The position numbers were made by a program, and so were the translations under genes. DNA of 64,000 nucleotides from Pectobacterium araliae (GTDB lineage Bacteria > Pseudomonadota > Gammaproteobacteria > Enterobacterales > Enterobacteriaceae): positions 806,001 through 870,000 of the forward strand of contig NZ_AP028908.1 in the NCBI RefSeq assembly GCF_037076465.1. The letters are read 5' to 3'. Below, in pieces: positions 37,765-44,823 of this stretch. The notes under the pieces are model-generated. The model was not told the DNA's origin. It saw only the letters and a list, made by a program, of their open reading frames with translations, and searched no databases. How positions within the stretch are numbered: position 1 is the first letter of the stretch; every line of letters begins with the position of its first letter.

Positions 37765-38343
37765 AGGCATCCAATCATTGACGTCGTATTGCTGTGTTAG
37801 TTTGACGCGAGCTCACACTTTGGCAGCCTGTCGGCATCTGATTCGTCTTTCAGCTCAACGCTAGTTTGTATACTTTGTTTACGACTAATCGTCACTGAAT
37901 CTAGCCGGACTATTTCGGACAATCACAGACACAAAAAAGCCCGCGCTGGGGGAAGTTGAATTTATTGCCTATAATTTTGATTAGATGGTTTATTCCTGAT
38001 TCAATTTTTGTTTTATGGGCCTAAGTGTGGGCCTAAATATTTTTTGCTGGATTAAAGTGGAAACTGTGGGACTCATTTGTGACATGAGTGGCAAAAAGAT
38101 TTTCAACCGAGGAATCGAATTATGTGTTTTATAGCCATATTGATGTGCTCTCCATAGATTAACACAATACCTGCTTCTCGTACTCAGTTGCCAGCAAAAG
38201 TTCCATCTGGCGGCTATGAGCGAGGGGGGGGATTAGTATTAATCAGCCACCTAAAAAATGACTATCTTAGCTGTGGCAATTCAACTGACTGGAAAAAACC
38301 CTCTGCTGAAGAGGGCTATTTTTGATATAGGCTTGTTATTATC
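37765..38343. other. Intergenic region holding a possible island boundary
   Basis: In 579 bases I see no gene. The notable item is a 17-base stretch at 37928-37944 that recurs in the ssrA terminator. A tandem repeat of gggcctaa (about 38017-38035) follows. Composition turns AT-rich from here rightwards. Confidence 0.45.
37928..37944. repeat. 17-base direct repeat, left copy (candidate att site)
   Basis: The sequence gacacaaaaaagcccgc is identical to 44338-44354, where it forms one arm and the T-run of the ssrA terminator. Here the partner arm is missing, so this copy is not a working terminator. This fits either a recombination scar or chance reuse of a common terminator motif. Confidence 0.45.
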
Positions 38344-38580
38344 TCACTTAATTCCAAGTGAATCGAGCTGGCTTTTCAAGCCTTCTAACTTAATCAAGCT
38401 TTGAATCAGCATATCTCTAGCACAAGAAATACAGTAGTAAGATTCACCTTGCGTTGGGTTCTTTACACTCAACCTGAATTCACCTTTGGTAATTACGTGC
38501 TTTTTGTCGTGTTTACAGGCAGTTTTTCTAGAAGCAACCTCAAACTTAGCACCAACAATAAGAGACTTGAATTTAGCCAT
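38344..38580 (-). CDS. Small zinc-finger-like protein paired with a helicase
   Basis: The 78-residue basic protein has a Cys/His arrangement that could hold one zinc ion: CKHDKKH at residues 22-28 and CISCARDM near 50-57. The spacing recalls PARP-type or treble-clef fingers, but I cannot assign a family. Its ATG overlaps the last codons of the helicase gene by eight bases, so the two are translated together and probably work together. Low GC content sets both apart from the chromosome. A nucleic-acid sensing or helicase-loading role is inference only. Confidence 0.65.
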   Translation of the reverse strand: MAKFKSLIVGAKFEVASRKTACKHDKKHVITKGEFRLSVKNPTQGESYYCISCARDMLIQSLIKLEGLKSQLDSLGIK

Positions 38581-40351
38581 TAGACCATTCCTGCCTTATG
38601 TCTTCAGCTAAGTTGGGAATTGCCGATTTAGCTTCTTCAACCTGTTCTAAACTTAAATTTTCTCTATCACCGCTATTACAACCTATGTGCTCATTAACGA
38701 GATTATGGAGTTCTCTTACAGCCCAAGCATAGTTATCTTGAGACTTATTAAAATTTCTACCTTTTGTCTTAAATCCAAGCTGGTTAATGAGTAACCCCGC
38801 ATGATGATTAACAAGATCGTTAATAGCCTGTCTTCCTGCTCTTCTCTGGTCTTGCTTACTCAACCTAGATTTGCGTAAAATCTCTATGGCTTCATTCGTT
38901 GTCATACCTAAAGCTGCAAGTTCATTTTTGAGCTCCTGAAAATCCCCAATTGGATCTAATTCGGAAGCTATTACACCATCAGTGCTAGTAATCTCTACAG
39001 GAATAAGCCTGTTGTATCCTCCAGTTTCATCAGGATCTCTGTCACTTGTTCCATCAGAACCAAAAGATACATCTTCAACTTCTGGTAGCAAGTCAGCGAA
39101 GAAATCCTGGTCAGCTTGGCTGAAATTCCTAAAGTCACTCCACCTATTGGCAATATTTGCACCAACATGAAAAACAACCACACCTCTATTAACTGAATCT
39201 CCAGGGGCGTTCTGTTTTACGACACGCATAACTCGACCAACAAACTGAACAAATGGACTTAGATTAGAAAAAATGCTACCGACCATAGCCACGGATAAGA
39301 ATCTATGGTCGAAACCTTCACCAAGCATTTTGGATTGAATTATTACATCCAATTCATGATTTTCTAATTTAGAGAAAACCTTATCATTAACCGAACCATC
39401 TTCATTAGAGTGTACGTAATCAGCACGTAAATTTCTGGCAAGGAATGCTTCTTTTATCTGGATGCAATGTCCATAATTAATAGCGGATGCAATTATTTTT
39501 AATCGTTTCTCTCCAGACTCTTGTCGCAGTCTGTTTAGCTCCTTGATAGAAAGATCAACCAATGTACTAAGAGTCTCATCAGACATGAGAACACCACGTC
39601 TGAATGATGCTTCTTCTTCACCTAAACGCTTAATTTCATCAGGGCTTGCTAAGGTTATTTCAGTACCATCGCTATTAACATAAACTAATTTTGATGGACT
39701 AATCATTTTTGCATGAAGTCTTTTTATATAACCCTCCCTGATTGCTTCAACAACAGGAAAACTATATATAATCTCTCCACTCATCAATTGACCGTCACTC
39801 CTCATAGGCGTAGCACTGTAGTTTACTACTTTAGCCCTTGGGAATTTTTCCTTAACCTTAATCCATGTGTTTTCTTTATTATGATGGGCTTCATCAACAA
39901 TAATAAAATCAAAGAAATCGGCATCTAATTGCTCTAACCACTTATTATCATCACCAGCTATTTGTTGAATATTTGAAACGACAATATCACTAGATCTTAT
40001 GTCATGGATATTAGTCTTGCCGCCAGATTCAATTATACAGACCTCTGGGTAATCATCCACCGAATCAAAAAAATCACATTTATTGTAAAAGTTATCAGGT
40101 TCACTAAATTTCATATCTTTAGCCAACTGATCTCTTATCTTTTTGCCAGGGGCAATTATAAGAACTCGACTAGATTCTGTTGCATATGGAGTGATTGATA
40201 TCAAACCAGACTTTCCGCAACCAACAGGAAGTATTATCCCAATCTCATTCAAACTTTTATTTTCGTAGTGTTCTCTTATCTTACCGAAAGCCTCAATCTG
40301 TGGCCTTCTTAATTTACTTTTTGCTGTAATATCTTTTTTTTTAAATGGCAC
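38573..40351 (-). CDS. DEAD/DEAH-box superfamily 2 helicase, possible defence protein
   Basis: The 592-residue protein has the SF2 motifs in order: Q-like RPQIEAF (16-22), Walker A GCGKS (44-48), DEAH (153-156), SAT (179-181) and motif VI QFVGRVMR (369-376). This core resembles type III restriction Res subunits and SSL2/RAD25-type helicases. The last 170 residues (from about 425) have a helical, charged domain (ILRKSRLSKQDQRRAGRQAI) that I do not recognise, and no nuclease motif is seen. It is the upstream gene of a two-gene unit with the small zinc-finger-like gene, in an AT-rich island. Such island helicases are often anti-phage; that is inference. Confidence 0.88.
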   Translation of the reverse strand: MPFKKKDITAKSKLRRPQIEAFGKIREHYENKSLNEIGIILPVGCGKSGLISITPYATESSRVLIIAPGKKIRDQLAKDMKFSEPDNFYNKCDFFDSVDDYPEVCIIESGGKTNIHDIRSSDIVVSNIQQIAGDDNKWLEQLDADFFDFIIVDEAHHNKENTWIKVKEKFPRAKVVNYSATPMRSDGQLMSGEIIYSFPVVEAIREGYIKRLHAKMISPSKLVYVNSDGTEITLASPDEIKRLGEEEASFRRGVLMSDETLSTLVDLSIKELNRLRQESGEKRLKIIASAINYGHCIQIKEAFLARNLRADYVHSNEDGSVNDKVFSKLENHELDVIIQSKMLGEGFDHRFLSVAMVGSIFSNLSPFVQFVGRVMRVVKQNAPGDSVNRGVVVFHVGANIANRWSDFRNFSQADQDFFADLLPEVEDVSFGSDGTSDRDPDETGGYNRLIPVEITSTDGVIASELDPIGDFQELKNELAALGMTTNEAIEILRKSRLSKQDQRRAGRQAINDLVNHHAGLLINQLGFKTKGRNFNKSQDNYAWAVRELHNLVNEHIGCNSGDRENLSLEQVEEAKSAIPNLAEDIRQEWSNG

Positions 40352-41096
40352 TTTAATTTTCCTTTTTTATTGGTAGATCGACTATTACCCATGTCTAACC
40401 ATGGCTCCTGAATTCAATAGTTTTAATCATCTACATATCTTCTGCTACCTTACTCTTTCTCCCAATTCGATCTCTAACTGATTAGATGTAAGATGATCGA
40501 ATTGTCTAACAATATGAAAAAAGACGATTTTTACAAATTTTTATTAGTCCACTTAGCAATAATTTTAGCCAGACCACTCACTTCATTTCATCCAGAAGTG
40601 TGGAGAAGTACATGTTGTAGACGCTGACACACTCGTAGCAAGCTTACAGTCACGGATCACACAAACGGTGGCCCTGACGGATGACATGCTACGACTACTT
40701 GCGTGTTTTATCGAACAGAGTGCATTCTCACGCGATCCTATCCGCTTCTGGCACATAGCCGCCTGCTGGATTAGATTGCGCTCAGATCAGCAAAAGAGCC
40801 AGATCGAGCATGGGTCAGTGCACGCCGATTTATTCAACGACGCTCTACAGCGCTTTCCCATAAACCCGCTCCACATACCGTCCATCACCATGTCCTAAAT
40901 TCATCGACACCGGAGTACTCGCTTCCTGATTTTTGGAATTCTGTCACCAGTAACAACGCATCGGATACTGCGACCAAACATAATGCAGTATATGTGGTGA
41001 GTATTGCCCCTTTAGCTGCCCAGTGTCGTTTGTGAATATCTGCGATTTAGCGTGTTTTTCTGATAATACTAACAACTATAGATTGTTTTCCTACCT
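40352..41096. other. Non-coding stretch with decayed genes
   Basis: Apart from the integrase remnant (40845-40943, minus), I see only a 76-codon plus-strand frame starting at a GTG (40668-40898; MALTDDMLRLLACFIEQSAF) with no known family and partly antisense to that remnant. It could extend upstream without a start codon, so it may be a fragment. The helicase promoter lies at the left edge. A possible extended -10 (tgataatac, 41061-41069) lies near the right edge. Confidence 0.4.
40845..40943 (-). pseudogene. C-terminal remnant of a tyrosine recombinase
   Basis: A 33-codon minus-strand frame ends STPVSMNLGHGDGRYVERVY and then GKAL before a TAG stop. The LGH motif and the Tyr a dozen residues later match the end of the catalytic domain of phage-type integrases. 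A stop codon (40944-40946) closes the frame upstream, so only the tail remains. It is unrelated to the intact integrase of this island and points to an earlier, decayed element. Confidence 0.5.
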
Positions 41097-41532
41097 CTCG
41101 CCTCATCACGTCGCCCCATGTTCTCGTCCCATGGTATAGGGCGAACGGATGAGGCGAGAACATGGGGCGAAAGAGCGTGGTCGTTTTACGACCATGAGCC
41201 GGAAAGTATACTTTCCGGCACGAACGACATGAGCCAGTTCATGCGGGCTGAACGCCCTAATTGCCTGGCTCATGGGGGTAATGTCGCGGCTGGACGCCAC
41301 GCCAAAACCCCCAAGGTCAACGGCGGCACACCGTCACGCGCGACCAACCCCTTTAAGACGCGCGTTTTAGCCTGTTATTTCGCTTCCTCGCAGGCTCGGT
41401 GCGGAATAACGGGAAACGCAGCTTTAAATGGGTTGGTCGCGCCACGCTACCGGCTTATGGCCGGAGACTTAGCGGCGACGGTGTGCGGGGCTAACGCCCC
41501 CCAAATAAACCGACGCGTGGGCGCGTCTTTTT
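41097..41532 (+). ncRNA. Large structured RNA candidate with terminator
   Basis: About 435 bases consist almost wholly of stems. These are: two competing 5' hairpins (41097-41107/41148-41158 and 41111-41126/41155-41170); 41178-41183/41189-41194; a 22-base palindrome at 41198-41219; 41228-41237/41265-41274; 41273-41279/41307-41313; a junction closed by 41326-41335/41477-41486; and 41487-41491/41496-41500. Inside the junction a long arm pairs 41338-41350 with 41430-41442, 41352-41356 with 41424-41428, 41362-41367 with 41414-41419 and 41371-41383 with 41401-41413. A second arm pairs 41450-41454 with 41460-41464. The last 13-bp stem needs two G-U pairs valid only in plus-strand RNA, and the array ends in a plus-strand terminator. 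No known RNA family is recognised. Confidence 0.7.
41512..41532 (+). terminator. Intrinsic terminator of the structured RNA
   Basis: Stem GACGCG (41512-41517) with CGCGTC (41522-41527), loop of four bases, then TTTTT (41528-41532). It sets the direction and the 3' end of the RNA candidate. Confidence 0.8.
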
Positions 41533-41864
41533 GCTCGCTGGGGCGGCAAAATTTATTCGGCTCCCCCCGACCAGCTCGGTTCACTTGGGGTGAACGCTCG
41601 CCAGTGGGCTCGGGCGACGCAAATTAACAATTTCTGCGAAATTGAATTTACTCGCCTTACGCCACTTTTTAATCCATGCCGGATGCATGAATTAAAAAGC
41701 CTAAAGTCGTTACGTTCTGTGCGAGCCTACCCAGATACTACTCAACTTTTTCGTGTGGGATGATTGTATTTACTATGCGGTGAGTTCTTTTATTACATAC
41801 AACAAAGAGCCTGCCGTTATATGCAGCAGAACGGCAGGGTAATCTTCGCGATTGCTATCATCCT
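41533..41864. other. Further hairpins downstream of the structured RNA
   Basis: No gene is seen in these 332 bases. Hairpins continue: GTTCAC/GTGAAC (41579-41584/41590-41595), CAATTTC/GAAATTG (41628-41634/41638-41644) and a 9-bp stem CTTTTTAAT (41665-41673/41691-41699) enclosing CATGC/GCATG (41675-41679/41685-41689). The A/T-rich ends of the last one make it a possible two-way terminator. Confidence 0.5.
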
Positions 41865-42110
41865 CTAATCTGAAATTCCATTTCTGTATTTCCTGTGCTG
41901 CCCATCGTTATACCGCGAAGGCCAGATCTCTTCAGGACGTCTATGCAAGGCTTCGGCAATTAAACGTTCTCCTTTAGGCCAATGTCGTGTTAGTGCGTTT
42001 GCCAGTGTGGATGATGCGAGTCCCGCCTCTCTGGAAACCGCTGCCAGCGTTGTACCTCTTTTTCTTAAACCAGCGATGATATCTGCTGGATGCCAGTCTT
42101 GTTCAATCAT
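41865..42110 (-). CDS. Ner/Nlp-family phage-type DNA-binding regulator
   Basis: The 81-residue protein begins MIEQDWHPADIIAGLRKRGT and continues TLAAVSREAGLASSTLANAL and TRHWPKGERLIAEALHRRPE, followed by EIWPSRY. This is the classic Ner domain of phage Mu and the bacterial Nlp/SfsB proteins, with a lambda-repressor-like helix-turn-helix at about residues 22-42. Ner proteins repress early phage or transposon genes. It is divergent from the first HTH gene, with 154 bases between that contain CTAAAG operator-like repeats, so it may take part in a small switch with the two HTH proteins. Confidence 0.85.
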   Translation of the reverse strand: MIEQDWHPADIIAGLRKRGTTLAAVSREAGLASSTLANALTRHWPKGERLIAEALHRRPEEIWPSRYNDGQHRKYRNGISD

Positions 42111-42187
42111 CGGAAGTTACCCACGGTTATAGCTTATAGATAGAGCCAGAGAAGAATTCTCTTCTGGTCTGCCTGTGCTTGCTTCTT

Positions 42188-42230
42188 CTTTAGTAACTCT
42201 AAAGATAATGAATCTTAAGGAATGCTAAAG
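42188..42230. promoter_or_regulatory. Operator array upstream of the first HTH gene
   Basis: CTTTAG (42188-42193) and CTAAAG (42199-42204) form an inverted repeat with a five-base spacer. Another CTAAAG lies at 42225-42230, 35 bases before the start. The same array with the same spacings recurs before the second HTH gene, which marks it as a functional site, probably for autoregulation. Confidence 0.7.
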
Positions 42231-42264
42231 ATGCTGTCAACTTAGTCATCAGTGGCAGATCCTT

Positions 42265-42546
42265 ATGATCCCTGAACGTCTTAAAAATGCGAGGCTACGG
42301 GCTAATCTGACGCAAGAGCAGCTTGGCGTATTAGCTGGCATTGGAGAAGAGACGGCCTATTCTCGTCTCTCACAGTATGAGAGTGGAACGCATACGCCCT
42401 CGTTTAAAACGGTTTGTGCTTTTGCGCACGCATTGAACGTGCCGGAGAGCTATTTCTACACGGTGGACGATGACTTTGCCGAGGCGCTTCTGAAGTTGTA
42501 TGCCGGTGATACCGTTCAGTGGCAACGCACACCAAATGGCAGATAA
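42265..42546 (+). CDS. XRE-family HTH regulator, copy 1
   Basis: The 93-residue protein is little more than a lambda-repressor-like helix-turn-helix domain: RLKNARLRANLTQEQLGVLA then YSRLSQYESGTHTPSFKTVC (about 5-55). The second part holds the recognition helix. A short acidic tail follows (DDDFAEALLKLYAG). It is about 70 percent identical by eye to the protein encoded 107 bases downstream (42654-42920), so the two arose by tandem duplication. It resembles controller proteins of phages and restriction systems, but no modification enzyme gene is nearby. Own operator array upstream. Confidence 0.85.
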   Translation: MIPERLKNARLRANLTQEQLGVLAGIGEETAYSRLSQYESGTHTPSFKTVCAFAHALNVPESYFYTVDDDFAEALLKLYAGDTVQWQRTPNGR

Positions 42547-42575
42547 AGGGTAAACGGCACGAAGTTCGCAATCAT

Positions 42576-42618
42576 CTTTATAAACTCTAAAGAAAATTCA
42601 TATTGAGGAATGCTAAAG
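42576..42618. promoter_or_regulatory. Operator array upstream of the second HTH gene
   Basis: CTTTAT (42576-42581), CTAAAG (42587-42592) and CTAAAG (42613-42618) repeat the positions of the first array exactly (offsets 0, 11 and 37), ending 35 bases before the start. One base of the first half-site differs (T for G). Confidence 0.7.
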
Positions 42619-42653
42619 ATTACCGCAATACATCAACTGCCGGTAATAACTGA

Positions 42654-42920
42654 ATGATTCCTAAGCGTTTGAAGGCAGCCAGATTAAGAGCGAATCTCAC
42701 GCAGGAGAAGCTTGGTGTACTGGCTGGTATCGAAGAGGCGACCGCCTATTCACGGCTGTCTCATTATGAAAATGGCACGCATAAACCCACGTTTGAACTC
42801 GTCTGCGAATTTGCCCGTGTGCTCAATGTACCGGAGTGCTACTTTTACATTGTTGACGATGAGTTTGCGGAAGATGTGCTGAATTTGTACCTTGATCGAG
42901 TTCGTCGCAAAGAAAAATAA
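42654..42920 (+). CDS. XRE-family HTH regulator, copy 2
   Basis: The 88-residue paralogue of the upstream regulator shares MIPxRLKxARLRANLTQEKL and LGVLAGIEEATAYSRLSHYE. Differences concentrate in the last third, where the tail turns basic (YLDRVRRKEK) instead of acidic-neutral. The recognition-helix region differs by a few residues (SHYENGTHKPTFELV against SQYESGTHTPSFKTV), so both may bind the same operators with different strength. It converges on the integrase gene, separated by an 18-bp inverted repeat. Confidence 0.85.
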   Translation: MIPKRLKAARLRANLTQEKLGVLAGIEEATAYSRLSHYENGTHKPTFELVCEFARVLNVPECYFYIVDDEFAEDVLNLYLDRVRRKEK

Positions 42921-42924
42921 CACG

Positions 42925-42969
42925 TCTCCGATTTCACACCATCACTTGCTTATGGTGTGAAATCGGAGA
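42925..42969. terminator. 18-bp inverted repeat between convergent HTH and integrase genes
   Basis: Arms 42925-42942 and 42952-42969 are perfect complements with a nine-base loop. The position between two gene ends suggests a two-way terminator, although no T-run follows on the plus strand and only a short one on the minus strand. Confidence 0.65.
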
Positions 42970-42988
42970 GAAACACGGCTTCATATTA

Positions 42989-44230
42989 TCACCCAATCGC
43001 CTTCAGTCCTCGGATTCCGCCTTCCAGCACACTGCCATTATCCGCCGCTTTCACAAAGTCAGCCCACCATTGCATCATGGGGCGGCGTTGTTCAAGGTAG
43101 TCGCTGCGATTATAGGCTCGGCGTACTTCATTCTTATCCACATGGGCGAGGGCGGCTTCGATAACATCGGGCGGAAAGCCTTGCTCATTGAGAGCAGTGC
43201 TGGCGATTGAGCGCATTCCGTGTGATACCAGAATGCCGCCCAAGCCAGCACGTTTTAGTGCGGCATTGACTGTCTGACTATTCATTGGCTGTAACGGCTT
43301 AATACGGCTGGGAAACACATATTCCCGATGGCTGCTTAAAGGCCGCATAAGTTCCAGAATAGCTAATGCCTGTTCTGAAAGTGGAACGATATGTATCCGC
43401 TTCATTTTCATGCGTTCTGCTGGAATACGCCATTCTCTAGCGTCCAGATCGATCTCTTGCCAGCGTGTATCGGACGCTTCAGCAGGACGGGTAAGGGGGA
43501 GGAGTTGCCACATGAACAGACAGCGGGTTGGTAACTCGATATTTGCCAGCCGCATCGTTTGCATCAGTTGCGGTAGTTGATCCGGTCGGATGCTGGGCAT
43601 GTGTTTTTTCTGCGGTTTCTCGAATGCTTTGCTGATGTTGACGCTGGGAGCTGCATCGATCAAACCAACGTTCATGGCATAGATCATCACCTCATTAATC
43701 CGCTGACATAAGCGCCTTACTGTTTCCAGTGCGCCTCTGGCTTGTACAGGTTGGATAGCATGCACCAAGGTACGTGCTTTAATGTCTGTAATACTCATTT
43801 CACCGATGGCAGGAAAGATATCCTTTTCGAGTGAGCGCCAAATATCTGAGGCATAGTCAGCGGTGATGCTGCTCTTTTTTAACTGTAGCCATTGTTCAGC
43901 AACGATCTTAAAGGTGTTAGATTTGGCTTCTAGTGCTTGCTTACGCAGGGAATGTTGGTGTTCGTAAGGATCGATATCTTTTGTCAGAAGGGTTCGAGCT
44001 TCGCGGCGACGTTGCCGGGCATCGGCTAAGGTGACTTCGGGATAAGGGCCAAACGTAAGTTTGGCTCGTTTTTGGGTGAAAGGGCGAAAATAGCGGTATT
44101 GCCAGACTTTCTTACCGTTGGTTTTGATCAGCAGTTGCAGGCCATCACCATCATGTAGCGTGTAATCTACTTCTTTAGGCTTGGCGGTTTTTATCTCTGT
44201 ATCCGTGAGCGGTTTTGTCAGACGAGCCAT
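42989..44230 (-). CDS. Tyrosine-type integrase of the ssrA island (CP4-57/SlpA type)
   Basis: The 413-residue site-specific recombinase has three parts. An N-terminal DUF4102 arm-binding domain (LTDTEIKTAKPKEVDYTLHD, GDGLQLLIKTNGKKVWQYRY) comes first. A core-binding domain (about 105-190) follows. The catalytic domain has Arg in LTRPAEASDTRWQEIDL, the HxxR box SHGMRSIASTAL, and His plus Tyr in ALAHVDKNEVRRAYNRSDYL. It is intact. It starts 181 bases from the 3' end of tmRNA and reads away from it, as in CP4-57. It should integrate and excise the island at ssrA. Five GGTACC sites lie just upstream of its start. Confidence 0.93.
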   Translation of the reverse strand: MARLTKPLTDTEIKTAKPKEVDYTLHDGDGLQLLIKTNGKKVWQYRYFRPFTQKRAKLTFGPYPEVTLADARQRRREARTLLTKDIDPYEHQHSLRKQALEAKSNTFKIVAEQWLQLKKSSITADYASDIWRSLEKDIFPAIGEMSITDIKARTLVHAIQPVQARGALETVRRLCQRINEVMIYAMNVGLIDAAPSVNISKAFEKPQKKHMPSIRPDQLPQLMQTMRLANIELPTRCLFMWQLLPLTRPAEASDTRWQEIDLDAREWRIPAERMKMKRIHIVPLSEQALAILELMRPLSSHREYVFPSRIKPLQPMNSQTVNAALKRAGLGGILVSHGMRSIASTALNEQGFPPDVIEAALAHVDKNEVRRAYNRSDYLEQRRPMMQWWADFVKAADNGSVLEGGIRGLKAIG

Positions 44231-44231
44231 A

Positions 44232-44296
44232 GGTACCTCTACGATTTAGGTACCCGATAGTTAGGTACCTAGCTGCTGGGTACCTAACAAGGTACC
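44232..44296. repeat. Array of five GGTACC palindromes upstream of the integrase
   Basis: GGTACC occurs at 44232, 44249, 44264, 44279 and 44291, spaced 17, 15, 15 and 12 bases, mostly as tAGGTACC or GGTACCTA. The spacing is near one and a half helical turns. It lies between the attachment region and the integrase start, where arm-type sites for the integrase or excisionase, or an autoregulatory operator, would be expected. Confidence 0.6.
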
Positions 44297-44337
44297 TAAA
44301 GGCACCGGAAGTCACAAGACATTCGAAGATGTCTAAG

Positions 44338-44377
44338 GACACAAAAAAGCCCGCAGGGCTTGTGCCGTGCGGGCTTT
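44338..44377 (-). terminator. ssrA transcription terminator, overlapping right copy of the 17-base repeat
   Basis: Stem 44346-44355 with 44368-44377 (AAAGCCCGCA/TGCGGGCTTT) followed on the minus strand by a T-run. It lies 34 bases past the tmRNA 3' end. Bases 44338-44354 equal 37928-37944. Confidence 0.85.
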
Positions 44378-44410
44378 CTGGATTTCACCGGACGTATCCG
44401 GATCATAATG

Positions 44411-44773
44411 TGGTGGAGCTGGGGGGATTTGAACCCCCGTCCGGAACCACTCTACCGTCGGTACTACATGCTTAGTCTATCTTTACATTCGCTTGCCAGC
44501 TGCGAATAGACACGCCACTAACAAACTAGCCTGATTAGATTTAGTGCTTCAACCCCAGGCAAGGCATCCACACGATCTCTTTTGGGTTTGACCTCTCTTG
44601 ATCCCCGTCCTAAGAGCGGAGGCTAGGGAGAGAGGGCTATAAGCAGGTTATTAAGCTGCTAAAGCGTAGTTTTCGTCGTTTGCGACTATTTTTTTGCGGC
44701 TTTTTACGAGGCAAACCGCCCCTCGGCATGCACCTTGGGCTTTGCAAATCCCGTCGAATCCAGAATCAGCCCC
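44411..44773 (-). ncRNA. ssrA: Transfer-messenger RNA
   Basis: The 363-base RNA begins GGGGCTGATTCTGG (complement of 44760-44773) and ends in an encoded CCA at 44411, with the T-arm and acceptor GGTTCAAATCCCCCCAGCTC before it. The tag frame (44654-44683) starts with GCA and encodes ANDENYALAA, followed by two TAA stops (44648-44653), identical to the E. coli tag. It rescues stalled ribosomes with SmpB, whose gene lies just upstream on the same strand. The 3' end is a common integration target and is used here. Confidence 0.98.
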
Positions 44774-44823
44774 CAAGAAACTGTCATTAGTATATCAGAA
44801 CTTACTATTGTTAAGCCAGTAGC

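Larger units (their letters stand above)
37928..44410. mobile_element. Integrative island at the 3' side of ssrA
   Basis: An SlpA/CP4-57-type integrase lies right beside the 3' end of tmRNA and points away from it, the usual layout of ssrA islands. Inside are an AT-rich helicase pair, an integrase remnant, a highly folded region, a Ner-like regulator and two HTH regulators. The 17-base repeat at 37928-37944 and 44338-44354 is the best boundary pair I can find. I did not find a second copy of the last bases of ssrA, which would be the classical far attachment site, so the left edge is uncertain. Confidence 0.6.

Noticed and set aside
40668..40898. 76-codon frame from a GTG
   Set aside because: Partly antisense to the integrase remnant and without a convincing start; kept only as a note in the non-coding stretch.
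41118..41627. 169-codon plus-strand open frame across the folded region
   Set aside because: Its composition follows the inverted repeats, it has no ribosome site I trust, it runs straight through the terminator at 41512-41532, and G-U pairing supports RNA structure instead of protein. It may be annotated as hypothetical elsewhere.
37765..44410. CRISPR array
   Set aside because: Repeats in the island are inverted pairs, operators or restriction-site-like palindromes; no regular repeat-spacer pattern or cas gene is seen anywhere in the window.
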